Shown here: positions 44,070 through 53,674 of the stretch, piece after piece
Layout: each line of letters starts with the position of its first letter
Numbering within the stretch: the first letter of the stretch is position 1
Assembly (NCBI GenBank): GCA_003139545.1
Contig: PLJC01000018.1
Span: forward strand, 208,828-272,827
Length of the DNA: 64,000 nt
Direction of reading: 5' to 3'
Source of the DNA: Actinomycetota bacterium
Lineage (GTDB): Bacteria > Actinomycetota > Thermoleophilia > Gaiellales > Gaiellaceae
Translations under genes and position numbers: made by a program
Notes under the pieces: model-generated
What the model was told of the DNA's origin: nothing
The model's input: only the letters and a program-made list of their open reading frames with translations
Database searches by the model: none

Positions 44070-45404
44070 GTGATCCGCGCGATCGAGGACTACGTCCGCT
44101 CGCTCGGCCTGGACGCGTACCTCGTCGGCGGCGCCGTCCGCGACGAGCTGCTCGGCCTCGAGTCGAAGGACGCCGACTTCCTCGTGCCGGGCGTCGACAC
44201 CGATGCGCTCCGGGCTGCGCTCGAGCCGCACGGTCGCGTCGAGAACCTCGTCGTCGCCGATCGCCTGGTCGGAGTCCGCCTGCATCCGCGCGATCCGGAG
44301 ATTCGCGCCCTCGCGCCGGCCGGGATCGAGTTCGCGCCGCCACGCAAGGAGGTGAGCACCGGCCCGGGCCGGCACGACTTCGAGATCGTCGCCGACCCGT
44401 CGCTGTCCGTCGAGGCCGACATGCGCCGGCGCGACTTCACGGTGAACGCGATGGCGCGCCGGCTCGAGGACGGCACGATCGTCGATCCTCTCGACGGCCG
44501 GGCAGATCTCGAGCGCCGCATCTTGCGCACGGTGTCCCCGATGAGCTTCGCGGAGGACCCGCTCCGTCTCGTGCGCGGCCTCCGCTTCGTATCGCAGCTC
44601 GGGTTCGAGCTCGACGAGCAGACGCGCGCACAGATGGTCGAGGAAGCGCCCGCGGTTCGACTCGTGTCGGGCGAGCGGATCGGCGGCGGGCTCGCTGCGG
44701 ACGGAATGGGGGAGCTGTCGAAGCTCCTGCTCGGTGCGCGCCCGGCGGCGGCGCTCATCGCCGCGCGCGACACCGGTGTGCTCGTCGAGCTGATACCCGA
44801 GTTCGGACCGGCGCGGTATCTCGCCGATCACATCTTCGCCGTCGTCCAGGAAACGGCCGACGCCGGTGACCACCTCGCGGTGCGACTGGCGGCGCTCTTC
44901 CACGATCTCGGCAAGCCGGTCGATGACGATCCTCACGGCCACGCGCTCGTCGGAGCGCAGATCGCGCGCGACACACTGCGCCGGCTGCGCTATCCCGAAC
45001 GACTCACACGCCGCGTTGTCGCGATCGTGCGCGAGCATCCGTACCGCGACGAGGACCGGCCGAGGACGCCGCGGGAGGCGCGCCGCTTCCTGCTGCAGCA
45101 CGGCGACGAGCTCGCATTCGATCTGGTGGCGATCCGGCTCGCGGACCTGCGTGGGAAGGGCGGCGACGTGACCGGGGTCGAAGAGCTGCGCGCGCTGCTC
45201 GAGCAGGAGCTGCCGGCGCCGCACCGCCTGAGCGACCTCGCCGTCGACGGCGACGATCTGATCGCGATCGGCTTTCGACCCGGGCCTGACCTGGGCCGCG
45301 CGCTGCAGGAGCTGCTCGAGATCGTCGTCGACGATCCGAGCATGAACGACCGCGAGCGGCTGCTCGAGCATGCGAAGGTGGAGGGATGGCCGGCGTCGCG
45401 CTGA
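44070..45404 (+). CDS. cca: CCA tRNA nucleotidyltransferase with HD domain
   Basis: Adds or repairs the tRNA 3'-CCA end. The 444-residue protein has the nucleotidyltransferase motif YLVGGAVRDELLGLESKDAD (catalytic DxD), the RRDFTVNAMA motif, EDPLRLVRGLRFVSQLGFEL and a C-terminal HD domain (LAALFHDLGKPV). GTG start 6 nt after ridA. Its last 19 nt overlap pgeF. Whether CCA addition is complete or only A is added cannot be told here. Confidence 0.95.
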   Translation: MIRAIEDYVRSLGLDAYLVGGAVRDELLGLESKDADFLVPGVDTDALRAALEPHGRVENLVVADRLVGVRLHPRDPEIRALAPAGIEFAPPRKEVSTGPGRHDFEIVADPSLSVEADMRRRDFTVNAMARRLEDGTIVDPLDGRADLERRILRTVSPMSFAEDPLRLVRGLRFVSQLGFELDEQTRAQMVEEAPAVRLVSGERIGGGLAADGMGELSKLLLGARPAAALIAARDTGVLVELIPEFGPARYLADHIFAVVQETADAGDHLAVRLAALFHDLGKPVDDDPHGHALVGAQIARDTLRRLRYPERLTRRVVAIVREHPYRDEDRPRTPREARRFLLQHGDELAFDLVAIRLADLRGKGGDVTGVEELRALLEQELPAPHRLSDLAVDGDDLIAIGFRPGPDLGRALQELLEIVVDDPSMNDRERLLEHAKVEGWPASR

Positions 45405-46126
45405 TCGAGTGGGACGCGCTCGGCCCGTATCGCGTCGCCTTCTCGACGCGCGAGGGCGGCGTCAGCGAGGGCGCGTACGCGTCGCTCAACCTCGGCATCC
45501 GCACGGAGGACGATCCCGCCGCCGTTGTCGAGAACCGCCGGCGCCTGTGCGAAGCGGTGGGCGCCGACGCCGACGCCGCCACGATGGCGTGGCAGCGGCA
45601 CGGAGCGACGGTGACCCGCGCGCAGTCGCGCGGCATCGTCACGCCGGGAACGGTGTACGACCACTGCGACGGGCTGTGGAGCGACGAACGCGGCCGCGCC
45701 ATGCTCCTCATTACGGCGGACTGCGTGCCGGTGGCGATCGCGCGCCGGCCCGAATCGCGCGTGCGTCCCGCCCTCGCCGTCCTGCACGTGGGCTGGCGCG
45801 GTCTCCTGGCCGGAATCGTCGCCGAGGGCGTGCGCGCGATCGGGCCGGGCAAGCTCGCGGCCGTCGTCGGCCCGGCGATCGGGCCGTGCTGCTACGAGGT
45901 TGGGGAAGAGGTCGCCGGCCCGGCGCGCGAGGCGTTCGGCGCCGACGTCGTCGTGGACGGCAAGCTCGATCTCTGGACCTGCGTCGAACGCGCGCTCCGT
46001 GCAGCCGGCTGTGAGCAGGTGGAGCGGCTCGACGTATGCACCGCGTGCAACGGCGAGCGCTTCTTCTCCCATCGCCGCGATCTCGGCCGCACCGGCCGCC
46101 AGGGAGTGATCGCGTACGTCACCTGA
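45386..46126 (+). CDS. pgeF: Purine nucleoside phosphorylase/laccase-domain protein (PgeF/YfiH)
   Basis: 246-residue Cu-oxidase_4 family protein. In other bacteria it edits a mis-incorporated amino acid from peptidoglycan precursors or acts on purine nucleosides. Conserved blocks are FSTREGGVSEGAYASLNLG, MAWQRHGATV, LITADCVPVAIA, VLHVGWRGLLAGIVAEGV, GPAIGPCCYEVGEEV and SHRRDLGRTGRQG. ATG overlaps cca. Located in the division tail (pgeF-yggS-sepF), as in other actinobacteria. Confidence 0.93.
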   Translation: MAGVALIEWDALGPYRVAFSTREGGVSEGAYASLNLGIRTEDDPAAVVENRRRLCEAVGADADAATMAWQRHGATVTRAQSRGIVTPGTVYDHCDGLWSDERGRAMLLITADCVPVAIARRPESRVRPALAVLHVGWRGLLAGIVAEGVRAIGPGKLAAVVGPAIGPCCYEVGEEVAGPAREAFGADVVVDGKLDLWTCVERALRAAGCEQVERLDVCTACNGERFFSHRRDLGRTGRQGVIAYVT

Positions 46127-46181
46127 GCCGGCGGCGATCCGCGACCGCTACGAGCGCATCGTCGAACAGGTAGGGCCGACC

Positions 46182-46715
46182 GTGACTGTCGTCGTTGCGA
46201 CGAAGTACGTCTCCGTCGAGGAGATGGCCGTGCTCGCCGAAGCGGGAGTGCCGGTGGTCGGCGAGAATCGCGCGCAGGACCTGGAGGCGAAGCACGCGCG
46301 CTACGGGAATGCGTTCCGCTGGCACTTCATCGGCCACCTCCAGAGCCGCAAGGCGAAGATCGTCAACGCAACGTGCGAGCTGTGCCACTCCCTCGACTCC
46401 GAGTCGGCAGCGCAGCGCCTAACGATTCCTGCGCTCGTCGAGGTGAACCTCTCCGGTGAGCCGACGAAGTCCGGCGTCCCGCCCGAGGGAGTGCCGGCCT
46501 TCGTGGAGCTGTACCCGCAGGTGCGCGGGCTCATGACCATGCCGCCCGCGACGGACGACCCGGAAGCCTCGCGCCCCTACTTCACGCGGTTGCGAGAGTT
46601 GGCCGAGGCGAACGGGCTGTCCGAGCTGTCGATGGGGACGAGCCAGGACTACGCCGTCGCAGCCGAGGAGGGAGCCACGCTGATCAGGGTGGGCGCAGTC
46701 CTCTGGCAGGGGTAA
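46182..46715 (+). CDS. yggS: YggS-type PLP homeostasis protein; 5' end without canonical start
   Basis: PLP-binding barrel of the YggS/PLPBP family. The core has VVVATKYVSVEEMAVLAEAG (PLP Lys), GENRAQDLEAKHA, WHFIGHLQSRKAK, EVNLSGEPTKSGVPPEG, GLMTMPPATDD and LSMGTSQDYAVAAEEGATLI. The GTG at 46182 is the only canonical start in frame and gives 177 residues. The open frame continues upstream to 46110 and encodes AAIRDRYERIVEQVG, which looks like the missing first helix, yet it has no ATG/GTG/TTG. Start at an ATC or a frameshift from pgeF are open possibilities. Confidence 0.82.
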   Translation: MTVVVATKYVSVEEMAVLAEAGVPVVGENRAQDLEAKHARYGNAFRWHFIGHLQSRKAKIVNATCELCHSLDSESAAQRLTIPALVEVNLSGEPTKSGVPPEGVPAFVELYPQVRGLMTMPPATDDPEASRPYFTRLRELAEANGLSELSMGTSQDYAVAAEEGATLIRVGAVLWQG

Positions 46716-46728
46716 CATCCGCGCAACC

Positions 46729-47286
46729 ATGGCCTTCGCCGACGTCTGGAACCGCACCCTCGTCTACTTCGGGATCGCCGAAGAGGAGGACTGGGACGAG
46801 GACGGCTACGTCACCGACGAGGAGCTCCAGCGTGCGTATGCCGAGCGGCCGAACGTCCGCCGCCTGCCGCACCGGCGCGGCCGGCGCGAGGAGTTCGACG
46901 ACTGGACCGACCCCGAGTCGGCCGCGAACGCGCGGACGAGCATCCTCCGGCCGGCCCCCGAGCCGCGGCGGCTGCGCGGCGTCGAGAGCGTGCCCGGCCC
47001 CGGCGCCGTCCGTGTGCACCTCGTCCTGCCACGGAGCTTCAACGACGCTCAGCAGATCGCCGACCGGTTCAAGGAGGGGATGCCGGTCATCCTCAACCTC
47101 CAGGGATCCGACCAGGAGCTCGCCAAGCGCCTCATCGACTTCGGCAGCGGCCTGACCTACGCGATGGACGGCGGCATGCAGCGCGTCGCCGACAAGGTCT
47201 TCCTCCTCACGCCTCGGAACGTCGAGGTATCCGCCGAAGAGCGTGCCCGCATGCTCGAGCGCGGCGGATTCTTCAACCAGGCGTAG
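46729..47286 (+). CDS. sepF: Cell division protein SepF
   Basis: Membrane-anchored FtsZ tether. The 185-residue protein begins with an amphipathic stretch (MAFADVWNRTLVYFGIAEEE), a charged linker, and the SepF core VHLVLPRSFNDAQQIADRFK followed by EGMPVILNLQGSDQELAKRL, IDFGSGLTYAMDGGMQRVAD and KVFLLTPRNVEV. TAACAT lies 10 nt before the ATG. FtsZ itself is not in the window. Confidence 0.95.
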   Translation: MAFADVWNRTLVYFGIAEEEDWDEDGYVTDEELQRAYAERPNVRRLPHRRGRREEFDDWTDPESAANARTSILRPAPEPRRLRGVESVPGPGAVRVHLVLPRSFNDAQQIADRFKEGMPVILNLQGSDQELAKRLIDFGSGLTYAMDGGMQRVADKVFLLTPRNVEVSAEERARMLERGGFFNQA

Positions 47287-47318
47287 GAAAAGGCCCCGAG
47301 GGGGCGAACGCGCATTCG

Positions 47319-47630
47319 ATGGGCGTTACAGCCACCGTCACCTTGCTCGGAGATGCGATCTCGAAGGCCGAGACGTTCGTGGACGTCTTCATCACCGTCT
47401 ACACGCTCGTGATCTTCGCCTACATCATCACGAGCTGGCTCCGGCTGCCGTATTCGCCCACGCTCAACCGGATCCAGCGCTTCCTCTACGACGTGTCGGA
47501 GCCATATCTGCGGCTCTTCCGGCGGTTCCTGCCCTCGTTCGGGCCGCTCGACCTGTCGCCGATGGTCGCGATCATCGTGTTGTGGCTCCTCGATCGGGTG
47601 CTGATCACGGTGCTGAACCGCTTCAACTAG
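47319..47630 (+). CDS. yggT: YggT/YlmG family membrane protein
   Basis: 103 residues with two membrane segments (DVFITVYTLVIFAYIITSWL and MVAIIVLWLLDRVLITVLN) linked by RLPYSPTLNRIQRFLYDVSE, then PYLRLFRRFLPSFGPLDLSP, the YggT signature. Sits between sepF and divIVA as in Gram-positive division clusters. Function in division/membrane organisation is known only in outline. Confidence 0.9.
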   Translation: MGVTATVTLLGDAISKAETFVDVFITVYTLVIFAYIITSWLRLPYSPTLNRIQRFLYDVSEPYLRLFRRFLPSFGPLDLSPMVAIIVLWLLDRVLITVLNRFN

Positions 47631-47645
47631 AGAGGGGAGAACCCG

Positions 47646-48104
47646 ATGGCACTCACACCAGTCGAGATCCTGCACATGACACCAGGCACAGGCTTCTTCG
47701 GCTACAAGCGCGGCCCGACCGACCGGCTGCTCGCGGAGATCGTCAGCAGCTTCGAGGACGTGTGGCGTGAGCGCGCCGACCTCGCGGACAAGGTAGAACA
47801 GCTCGAGAACGACCTTGTGCGCTACCGCGAGCTCGAGGCGCTGCTGCGCACGACGCTCGTCTCGGCGGAGCGTGCGTCGCAGGAGCTGAAGGAGCAGGCG
47901 CGCCGCGAGGCGGAGCTCATCCTCACCGAGGCGCACCAGGAGGCGCGTGCGGTGCAGCGGCGCTCGCTGTCCGAGAACGAACGCCTCATCACCGAGACGC
48001 GGATGCTTCGAGAACGGCTCCGCACGGTGCTCGAGCTCGTCGCCGACGTCGAGGACACGCTCCACGGCCGGGAGCCGCGGATGGCCGCGCCAGAAGCCGC
48101 GTAA
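47646..48104 (+). CDS. divIVA: DivIVA-domain protein
   Basis: 152 residues, almost entirely coiled coil. The start LTPVEILHMTPGTGFFGYKR corresponds to the lipid-binding N-terminal DivIVA domain (LTPxDI ... F), followed by VSSFEDVWRERADLADKVEQ and a long heptad region (LKEQARREAELILTEAHQEA). It marks poles and septa in relatives. A good ribosome binding site (GAGAGGGGAGA) precedes the ATG, unlike many neighbours. The N-terminal motif is more divergent than in mycobacterial Wag31. Confidence 0.86.
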   Translation: MALTPVEILHMTPGTGFFGYKRGPTDRLLAEIVSSFEDVWRERADLADKVEQLENDLVRYRELEALLRTTLVSAERASQELKEQARREAELILTEAHQEARAVQRRSLSENERLITETRMLRERLRTVLELVADVEDTLHGREPRMAAPEAA

Positions 48105-48115
48105 CGGCAGTCCCC

Positions 48116-48121
48116 TACAAT
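48116..48121 (+). promoter_or_regulatory. -10 element (TACAAT) of the DUF167 gene
   Basis: TACAAT 7 nt before ATG 48129. This starts the yggU-lspA-rluD unit after divIVA. Confidence 0.5.
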
Positions 48122-48128
48122 TCGAGGC

Positions 48129-48440
48129 ATGAGCGCTGCGACGACGCGCCTGCGGCTGCGCGTGAGCCCCGGCAGCGGCCGGGCCGAGATCGTCGGCCGC
48201 CATGGAGACGCGTGGAAGGTGCGCGTGACTGCGCCTCCGGAACAGGGGCGCGCCAATGACGCCGTCGTGCGGCTGATGGCCGACACGTTTGCGTTGCCCC
48301 TTAGCGCCGTCGCCATCGTTTCGGGGCACAGCGCCCGGGACAAGATCATCGAGCTGACCGGCGTCGGTCCTGCTCTCATCGAGCGGCGCCTCGCATCGGC
48401 GTCGTCGGTGGATCGAGGCAGAAAGGACCGACGCACATGA
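48129..48440 (+). CDS. yggU: DUF167 (YggU) family protein
   Basis: 103 residues with the compact DUF167 fold: RLRLRVSPGSGRAEIVGRHG, WKVRVTAPPEQGRANDAVVR and VSGHSARDKIIELTG. No biochemical function is established for the family. The TGA overlaps the lspA ATG (ATGA). Confidence 0.88.
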   Translation: MSAATTRLRLRVSPGSGRAEIVGRHGDAWKVRVTAPPEQGRANDAVVRLMADTFALPLSAVAIVSGHSARDKIIELTGVGPALIERRLASASSVDRGRKDRRT

Positions 48441-49021
48441 GCGAGCCTCTGCGGCGTGAGGTGGATGTGAGAGTTGGCTCGTCGACAGACGCGCTTACTC
48501 CGATCTCGGTGGCTGAGCGCTCGCTGCGCGCCGGCCCGATGCAGTGGCTCGGCCTCGCGGCGATCGGCCTGGCGGCGGTGGCGGCCGACCAGCTGACGAA
48601 GCACATCGTCACCGGCCATCTCGCGCTCGACGACGGCATCCACGTCATCGGGCCGTTCTGGATCCATCACGTGCAGAACTCGGGCATCGCCTTCGGGCTC
48701 TTCGCGAGCGCAACCTCGGTCGTCATCGTCCTCACGGGGATCGCGGTCGCGTGGATGCTGCTCTTCTTCGCGCGCTCGGGCGCGCGCCACCCGGTGCTGC
48801 CGGTCGCGCTCGGCCTCGTGATCGGCGGGAGCGTGTCGAACCTGGTCGATCGCGTGCGCCTCGGCTACGTGACCGACTTCATCGACCTGCGCTACTGGCC
48901 GGCGTTCAACCTGGCCGACAGCTTCATCGTCGTCGGCGTCGTCATCCTTCTAAGCACGCTTCTCGCAGCGGAGCGGATGCCGCGCAACCGTGGCCGCCGT
49001 GACGCACCTGCGCGTTCCTGA
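48437..49021 (+). CDS. lspA: Prolipoprotein signal peptidase
   Basis: Cleaves the signal peptide of prolipoproteins. Four membrane segments are visible and the catalytic Asp residues occur in AADQLTKHI (helper region), GGSVSNLVDRVRLGYVTDFI and WPAFNLADSFIVVG. The ATG overlaps the DUF167 stop and yields an unusual hydrophilic N-terminus of about 34 residues (REVDVRVGSSTDALTPISVA) before the first helix. It will process at least the lipoprotein at 15128. The 3' end overlaps rluD by 32 nt. Confidence 0.93.
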   Translation: MSEPLRREVDVRVGSSTDALTPISVAERSLRAGPMQWLGLAAIGLAAVAADQLTKHIVTGHLALDDGIHVIGPFWIHHVQNSGIAFGLFASATSVVIVLTGIAVAWMLLFFARSGARHPVLPVALGLVIGGSVSNLVDRVRLGYVTDFIDLRYWPAFNLADSFIVVGVVILLSTLLAAERMPRNRGRRDAPARS

Positions 49022-49895
49022 AGCCGCGGCCGGCGAGCGGCTCGACCGCTTCCTCGCCGGCTTGCCCGAGATCGGCTCGCGGGCCGTCGCCGAGCGGCTC
49101 CTGCGCGACGGCGGCGTGCTCGTCGACGGCAGCCCGCGTCCCAAGAGCTCACGGCTGGCCGGCGGCGAGGAGCTCGAGTTCGAGCCACCAGGCCCGGTGA
49201 CGAGCACGCTTCAGCCCGAGGAGATGGAGCTGTCCGTGCCGTACGAGGACGAGCACCTGCTCGTCGTCGACAAGCCGGCCGGGCTCGTCGTCCATCCGGC
49301 TCCCGGCCACGCGCAGGGAACGCTCGTCCACGGCCTCCTCGCCTACGACGTCGAGGGCGGAGAGGAGCCGGAGCGCCCGGGCATCGTCCACCGGCTCGAC
49401 CGGGACACATCCGGTCTCATGGTCGTCGCGCGGTCGCCCGAAGCGCACCGCCGCCTGCAGGACCTCGTGCAGCAGCGTGCGCTGACGCGCGAGTACCTGG
49501 CGCTCGTGGTCGGCCGACCGCGCTCGCGCAGCGGCACGATCGACGCGCCCATCGGACGCGACCGGAGGGATGCGCTGCGCCACTCGCTCGACACCGACAC
49601 GCCGCGCGAGGCGGTCACGCACTTCGAGGTCGAAGAGCTCCTCCGGCGACACGCGCTCCTGCGCGTGCGCCTGGAGACGGGGAGGACGCATCAGATCCGC
49701 GTCCACCTGGCCGCAGTCGACCTCCCGGTCGCCGGCGATCCCGCGTACGGCCGCGCCGGAGATCTCGGTCTCGAGCGCCAGTTCCTGCACGCAGCCCGCC
49801 TGGCCTTCCCGCACCCGTTCACGGGCGATCCGGTCGACGTGAGCTCGCCGCTCCCGGCCGACCTCGAAACCGCCCTTTCTGCGGCCCGCAGCTAG
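48990..49895 (+). CDS. rluD: RluD-type 23S rRNA pseudouridine synthase
   Basis: 301 residues: an S4 domain (AGERLDRFLAGLPEIGSRAV and GGVLVDGSPRPKSSRLAGGE) followed by the RluA-family catalytic block GIVHRLDRDTSGLMVVARSP with the nucleophilic Asp, LVQQRALTREYLALVVG and LLRVRLETGRTHQIRVHLAA. The GTG start overlaps lspA. Exact rRNA sites cannot be inferred from the sequence alone. Confidence 0.93.
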   Translation: MAAVTHLRVPEAAAGERLDRFLAGLPEIGSRAVAERLLRDGGVLVDGSPRPKSSRLAGGEELEFEPPGPVTSTLQPEEMELSVPYEDEHLLVVDKPAGLVVHPAPGHAQGTLVHGLLAYDVEGGEEPERPGIVHRLDRDTSGLMVVARSPEAHRRLQDLVQQRALTREYLALVVGRPRSRSGTIDAPIGRDRRDALRHSLDTDTPREAVTHFEVEELLRRHALLRVRLETGRTHQIRVHLAAVDLPVAGDPAYGRAGDLGLERQFLHAARLAFPHPFTGDPVDVSSPLPADLETALSAARS

Positions 49896-50016
49896 ACTTT
49901 TCGCGGAAACGTCCCTTCTCCCCGGCGGTTCGTCCCGCGGCGCGGGTGCCGGTCCTTGAGACCGGTTGCGCCTCGGTTCCGCCGGCGCTGTGCCAAACCA
50001 ATCTGGAAGGAGCACC
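49893..50016 (+). promoter_or_regulatory. rpsB leader region
   Basis: About 120 nt between rluD and rpsB. TAGACT at 49893-49898 could be a -10 element. Downstream are GC-rich self-complementary stretches, including CCCGC-GGC-GCGGG, and CCGGTC-CTTGA-GACCGG (49949-49965). GGAAGGAG lies just before the ATG. An S2 autoregulatory leader is possible but not shown. Confidence 0.45.
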
Positions 50017-50790
50017 ATGCCCGTTGCCTCCATGCGCGAGCTGCTGGAGGCCGGAGTTCACTTCGGCCACCAGACGCGACGCTGGAATCCCAAGATGCGC
50101 CGCTTCATCTTCACCGAGCGGTCCGGCATCTACATCATCGATTTGACGCAGACGAGCGAGCACCTCGAGGAGGCCGCGCTGTTCGTCCGCAACCTCGCCG
50201 AGCGGAACGGCACCGTGCTGTTCGTCGGCACGAAGAAGCAGGCGCAGGACGCCGTCGAGAACCAGGCGAAGCGCGTCGGCATGCCGTACGTGAACCATCG
50301 CTGGCTCGGCGGCCTGCTCACGAACTGGCGGACGATCTCCGACCGGATCGAGCGGCTGCACGAGATGCGGCGCCTCAGGGACGAGGGCCAGCTCGACCTG
50401 CTCCCGGCGAAGGAGCGCATCGCGATGGCCGCCGAGCTGGAGAAGCTCGAAGCGAACCTCGGCGGCGTCGCCGACATGCGCCGCCACCCGGACGCGATCT
50501 TCATCATCGACCTGAAGAAGGAGCAGCTCGCCGTGCGCGAGGCGCGCCGGCTGAACATGCCGGTCATCGCGCTCGTGGACACGAATTGCGACCCGGACGA
50601 GGCCGACTACATCATCCCCGGGAACGACGACGCCATCCGCTCGTGCGGTCTCATCGCGCGCGTGATCGCGGACGCGATCGAGCAGGGCAAGGCGAAGATC
50701 GCCGTGCAGGAGTTCAAGCCGGCGACGAACGGCGCGGAGGCCGAGGCTGTGCCCGCCGAGGAGGCCGAGCAGGAGGTGTCTCACACCTAA
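50017..50790 (+). CDS. rpsB: Ribosomal protein uS2
   Basis: Small-subunit protein at the 30S head. The 257-residue sequence opens [20 protein letters not shown] and contains [55 protein letters not shown] and ends in an acidic tail [18 protein letters not shown] strong ribosome binding site precedes ATG 50017. The TAA at 50788 appears to interrupt a longer acidic tail that continues in the same frame to 50850. Confidence 0.97.
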   Translation: MPVASMRELLEAGVHFGHQTRRWNPKMRRFIFTERSGIYIIDLTQTSEHLEEAALFVRNLAERNGTVLFVGTKKQAQDAVENQAKRVGMPYVNHRWLGGLLTNWRTISDRIERLHEMRRLRDEGQLDLLPAKERIAMAAELEKLEANLGGVADMRRHPDAIFIIDLKKEQLAVREARRLNMPVIALVDTNCDPDEADYIIPGNDDAIRSCGLIARVIADAIEQGKAKIAVQEFKPATNGAEAEAVPAEEAEQEVSHT

Positions 50791-50803
50791 ACGGTGTCTT
50801 ACA
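50776..50803 (+). repeat. Direct repeat GGTGTCTYACACC around the rpsB stop codon
   Basis: GGTGTCTCACACC and GGTGTCTTACACC occur in tandem, separated by TAAAC; each unit is itself nearly palindromic. The rpsB TAA lies in the spacer. Confidence 0.7.
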
Positions 50804-50842
50804 CCGAGGTCGAGGCACCGGCGGAGGAGGTGGAGGCCGGTG

Positions 50843-50850
<8 letters not shown>
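50791..50850 (+). pseudogene. In-frame remnant of a longer rpsB C-terminal tail
   Basis: After the rpsB TAA the same frame encodes TVSYTEVEAPAEEVEAGDG before a TGA at 50848-50850 that overlaps the tsf start. The composition matches acidic S2 tails, so this looks like former coding sequence cut off by a stop, or a readthrough extension. Confidence 0.5.
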
Positions 50851-52401
<1,551 letters not shown>

Positions 52402-52415
52402 GAGGGCGGAGCAGG

Positions 52416-52979
52416 ATGGCAACCGTCGACGATCTGATCCAGGAAGCGCAGGCGCGGATGGGGAAGTCGGTCGAGCACTCGCGCGCCGAGTTCAACACCG
52501 TGCGGACCGGCCGCGCGTCGGCTTCGCTGCTCGACCGGATCGACATCGACTACTACGGCACGAAGACGCCGTTGAAGCAGCTCGCGACGATCGGCGTGCC
52601 GGAAGCCCGGATGCTCACCATCCAGCCGTTCGATCCAGGCTCCATCCGCAACATCGAGAAGGCGATCCAGGAGTCGGATCTCGGGCTCACGCCGTCGAAC
52701 GACGGCAAGATGATCAGGCTTCCGATCCCGCAGCTCACCGAAGAGCGTCGCAAGGACCTCGTCAAGGTCGTGCGCGGGCTCGCGGAGGGGCACCGGGTCG
52801 CGGTGCGCGACATCCGTCGCGACGCGATGCGACACCTGAAGGAGCTCGTCGACAGCGGCGACGTGGGAGCCGACGACGAGCATCGTGCCGAGGAGCGAGT
52901 GCAGAAGCTGACCGACGACCACACGAAGCAGATCGACGACCTGTTGCGGCACAAAGAAGCGGAGGTCATGGAGGTCTGA
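52416..52979 (+). CDS. frr: Ribosome recycling factor
   Basis: Dissociates post-termination ribosomes with EF-G. 187 residues: SVEHSRAEFNTVRTGRASAS, IDIDYYGTKTPLKQLATIGV, RIPIPQLTEERR-type motif LPIPQLTEERRKDLVKVVRG and a long C-terminal helix ending in KEAEVMEV. Ribosome binding site GGAGGGCGGAGC. Its TGA overlaps the CTG of uppS. Confidence 0.96.
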   Translation: MATVDDLIQEAQARMGKSVEHSRAEFNTVRTGRASASLLDRIDIDYYGTKTPLKQLATIGVPEARMLTIQPFDPGSIRNIEKAIQESDLGLTPSNDGKMIRLPIPQLTEERRKDLVKVVRGLAEGHRVAVRDIRRDAMRHLKELVDSGDVGADDEHRAEERVQKLTDDHTKQIDDLLRHKEAEVMEV

Positions 52980-53674
52980 CCGCCACCGACCTCCTCACCG
53001 AGATCCCGCGCGCGGTCGCGATCGTCATGGACGGCAACGGCCGCTGGGCCTCCGCCCGCGGTCTCGACGTGGCGGAGGGCCACCGCGCCGGTTCGCGGGC
53101 ACTGCGACCGGTGGTCGAGACGGCCATGGACGTCGGCGTCGCATCGCTCGCCGTGTACGCGTTCTCCACCGAGAACTGGGCGCGGTCCGAGGACGAGGTC
53201 TCGGCGCTGATGGAGATCTTCGGGGACACCATCGATCGCGAGCTGCACGATCTCGCGCGCGAGGGCGTGCACACGCAGTTCGTCGGTCGCCGGGACCGCG
53301 CGCCCGACTGGTTGCGGGACAAGATGGAGGAGCTCGAGCGCGCGACGGTGGCGGCGCGGCGCCTGCACCTCTGGATCGCGTTCGACTACGGCGGCCGGGC
53401 CGAGATCGTCGAGGCGGCGCGCCGGCTCGCAGCGGACGGAGGGCCGTTCGACGAGGAGTCGTTCGCGCGCCGGTTGTATGCGCCGTCGATGCCGGACCCG
53501 GATCTCGTCATCCGCACCTCCGGGGAGCTCCGGTTGTCGAACTTCCTCCTGTGGCAGTCGGCGTACTCGGAATACGTCTTCACCGACACCCTGTGGCCCG
53601 ACTTCGGCCCCGAGGAATTTCGCAGCGCGTTGGAGGACTACGCGCAGCGGCGCCGCAGATTCGGCGGGCGATGA
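52976..53674 (+). CDS. uppS: Isoprenyl (undecaprenyl) diphosphate synthase, probable CTG start
   Basis: cis-prenyltransferase making C55-PP for cell-wall lipid carriers. 232 residues: IPRAVAIVMDGNGRWASARG (catalytic Asp and Gly-Asn-Gly-Arg-Trp), LAVYAFSTENWARSEDEV, RLHLWIAFDYGGRAEIVEAA and PDPDLVIRTSGELRLSNFLL. No ATG, GTG or TTG exists in frame before ATG 53027, which is the catalytic-motif Met and far too late. CTG at 52976 overlaps the frr stop as CTGA and is taken as the start. Confidence 0.92.
   Translation: MTATDLLTEIPRAVAIVMDGNGRWASARGLDVAEGHRAGSRALRPVVETAMDVGVASLAVYAFSTENWARSEDEVSALMEIFGDTIDRELHDLAREGVHTQFVGRRDRAPDWLRDKMEELERATVAARRLHLWIAFDYGGRAEIVEAARRLAADGGPFDEESFARRLYAPSMPDPDLVIRTSGELRLSNFLLWQSAYSEYVFTDTLWPDFGPEEFRSALEDYAQRRRRFGGR

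Noticed and set aside
46182..46715. yggS as a pseudogene
   Set aside because: The rest of the barrel, including the PLP Lys and all conserved blocks, is intact; only the start is unclear.
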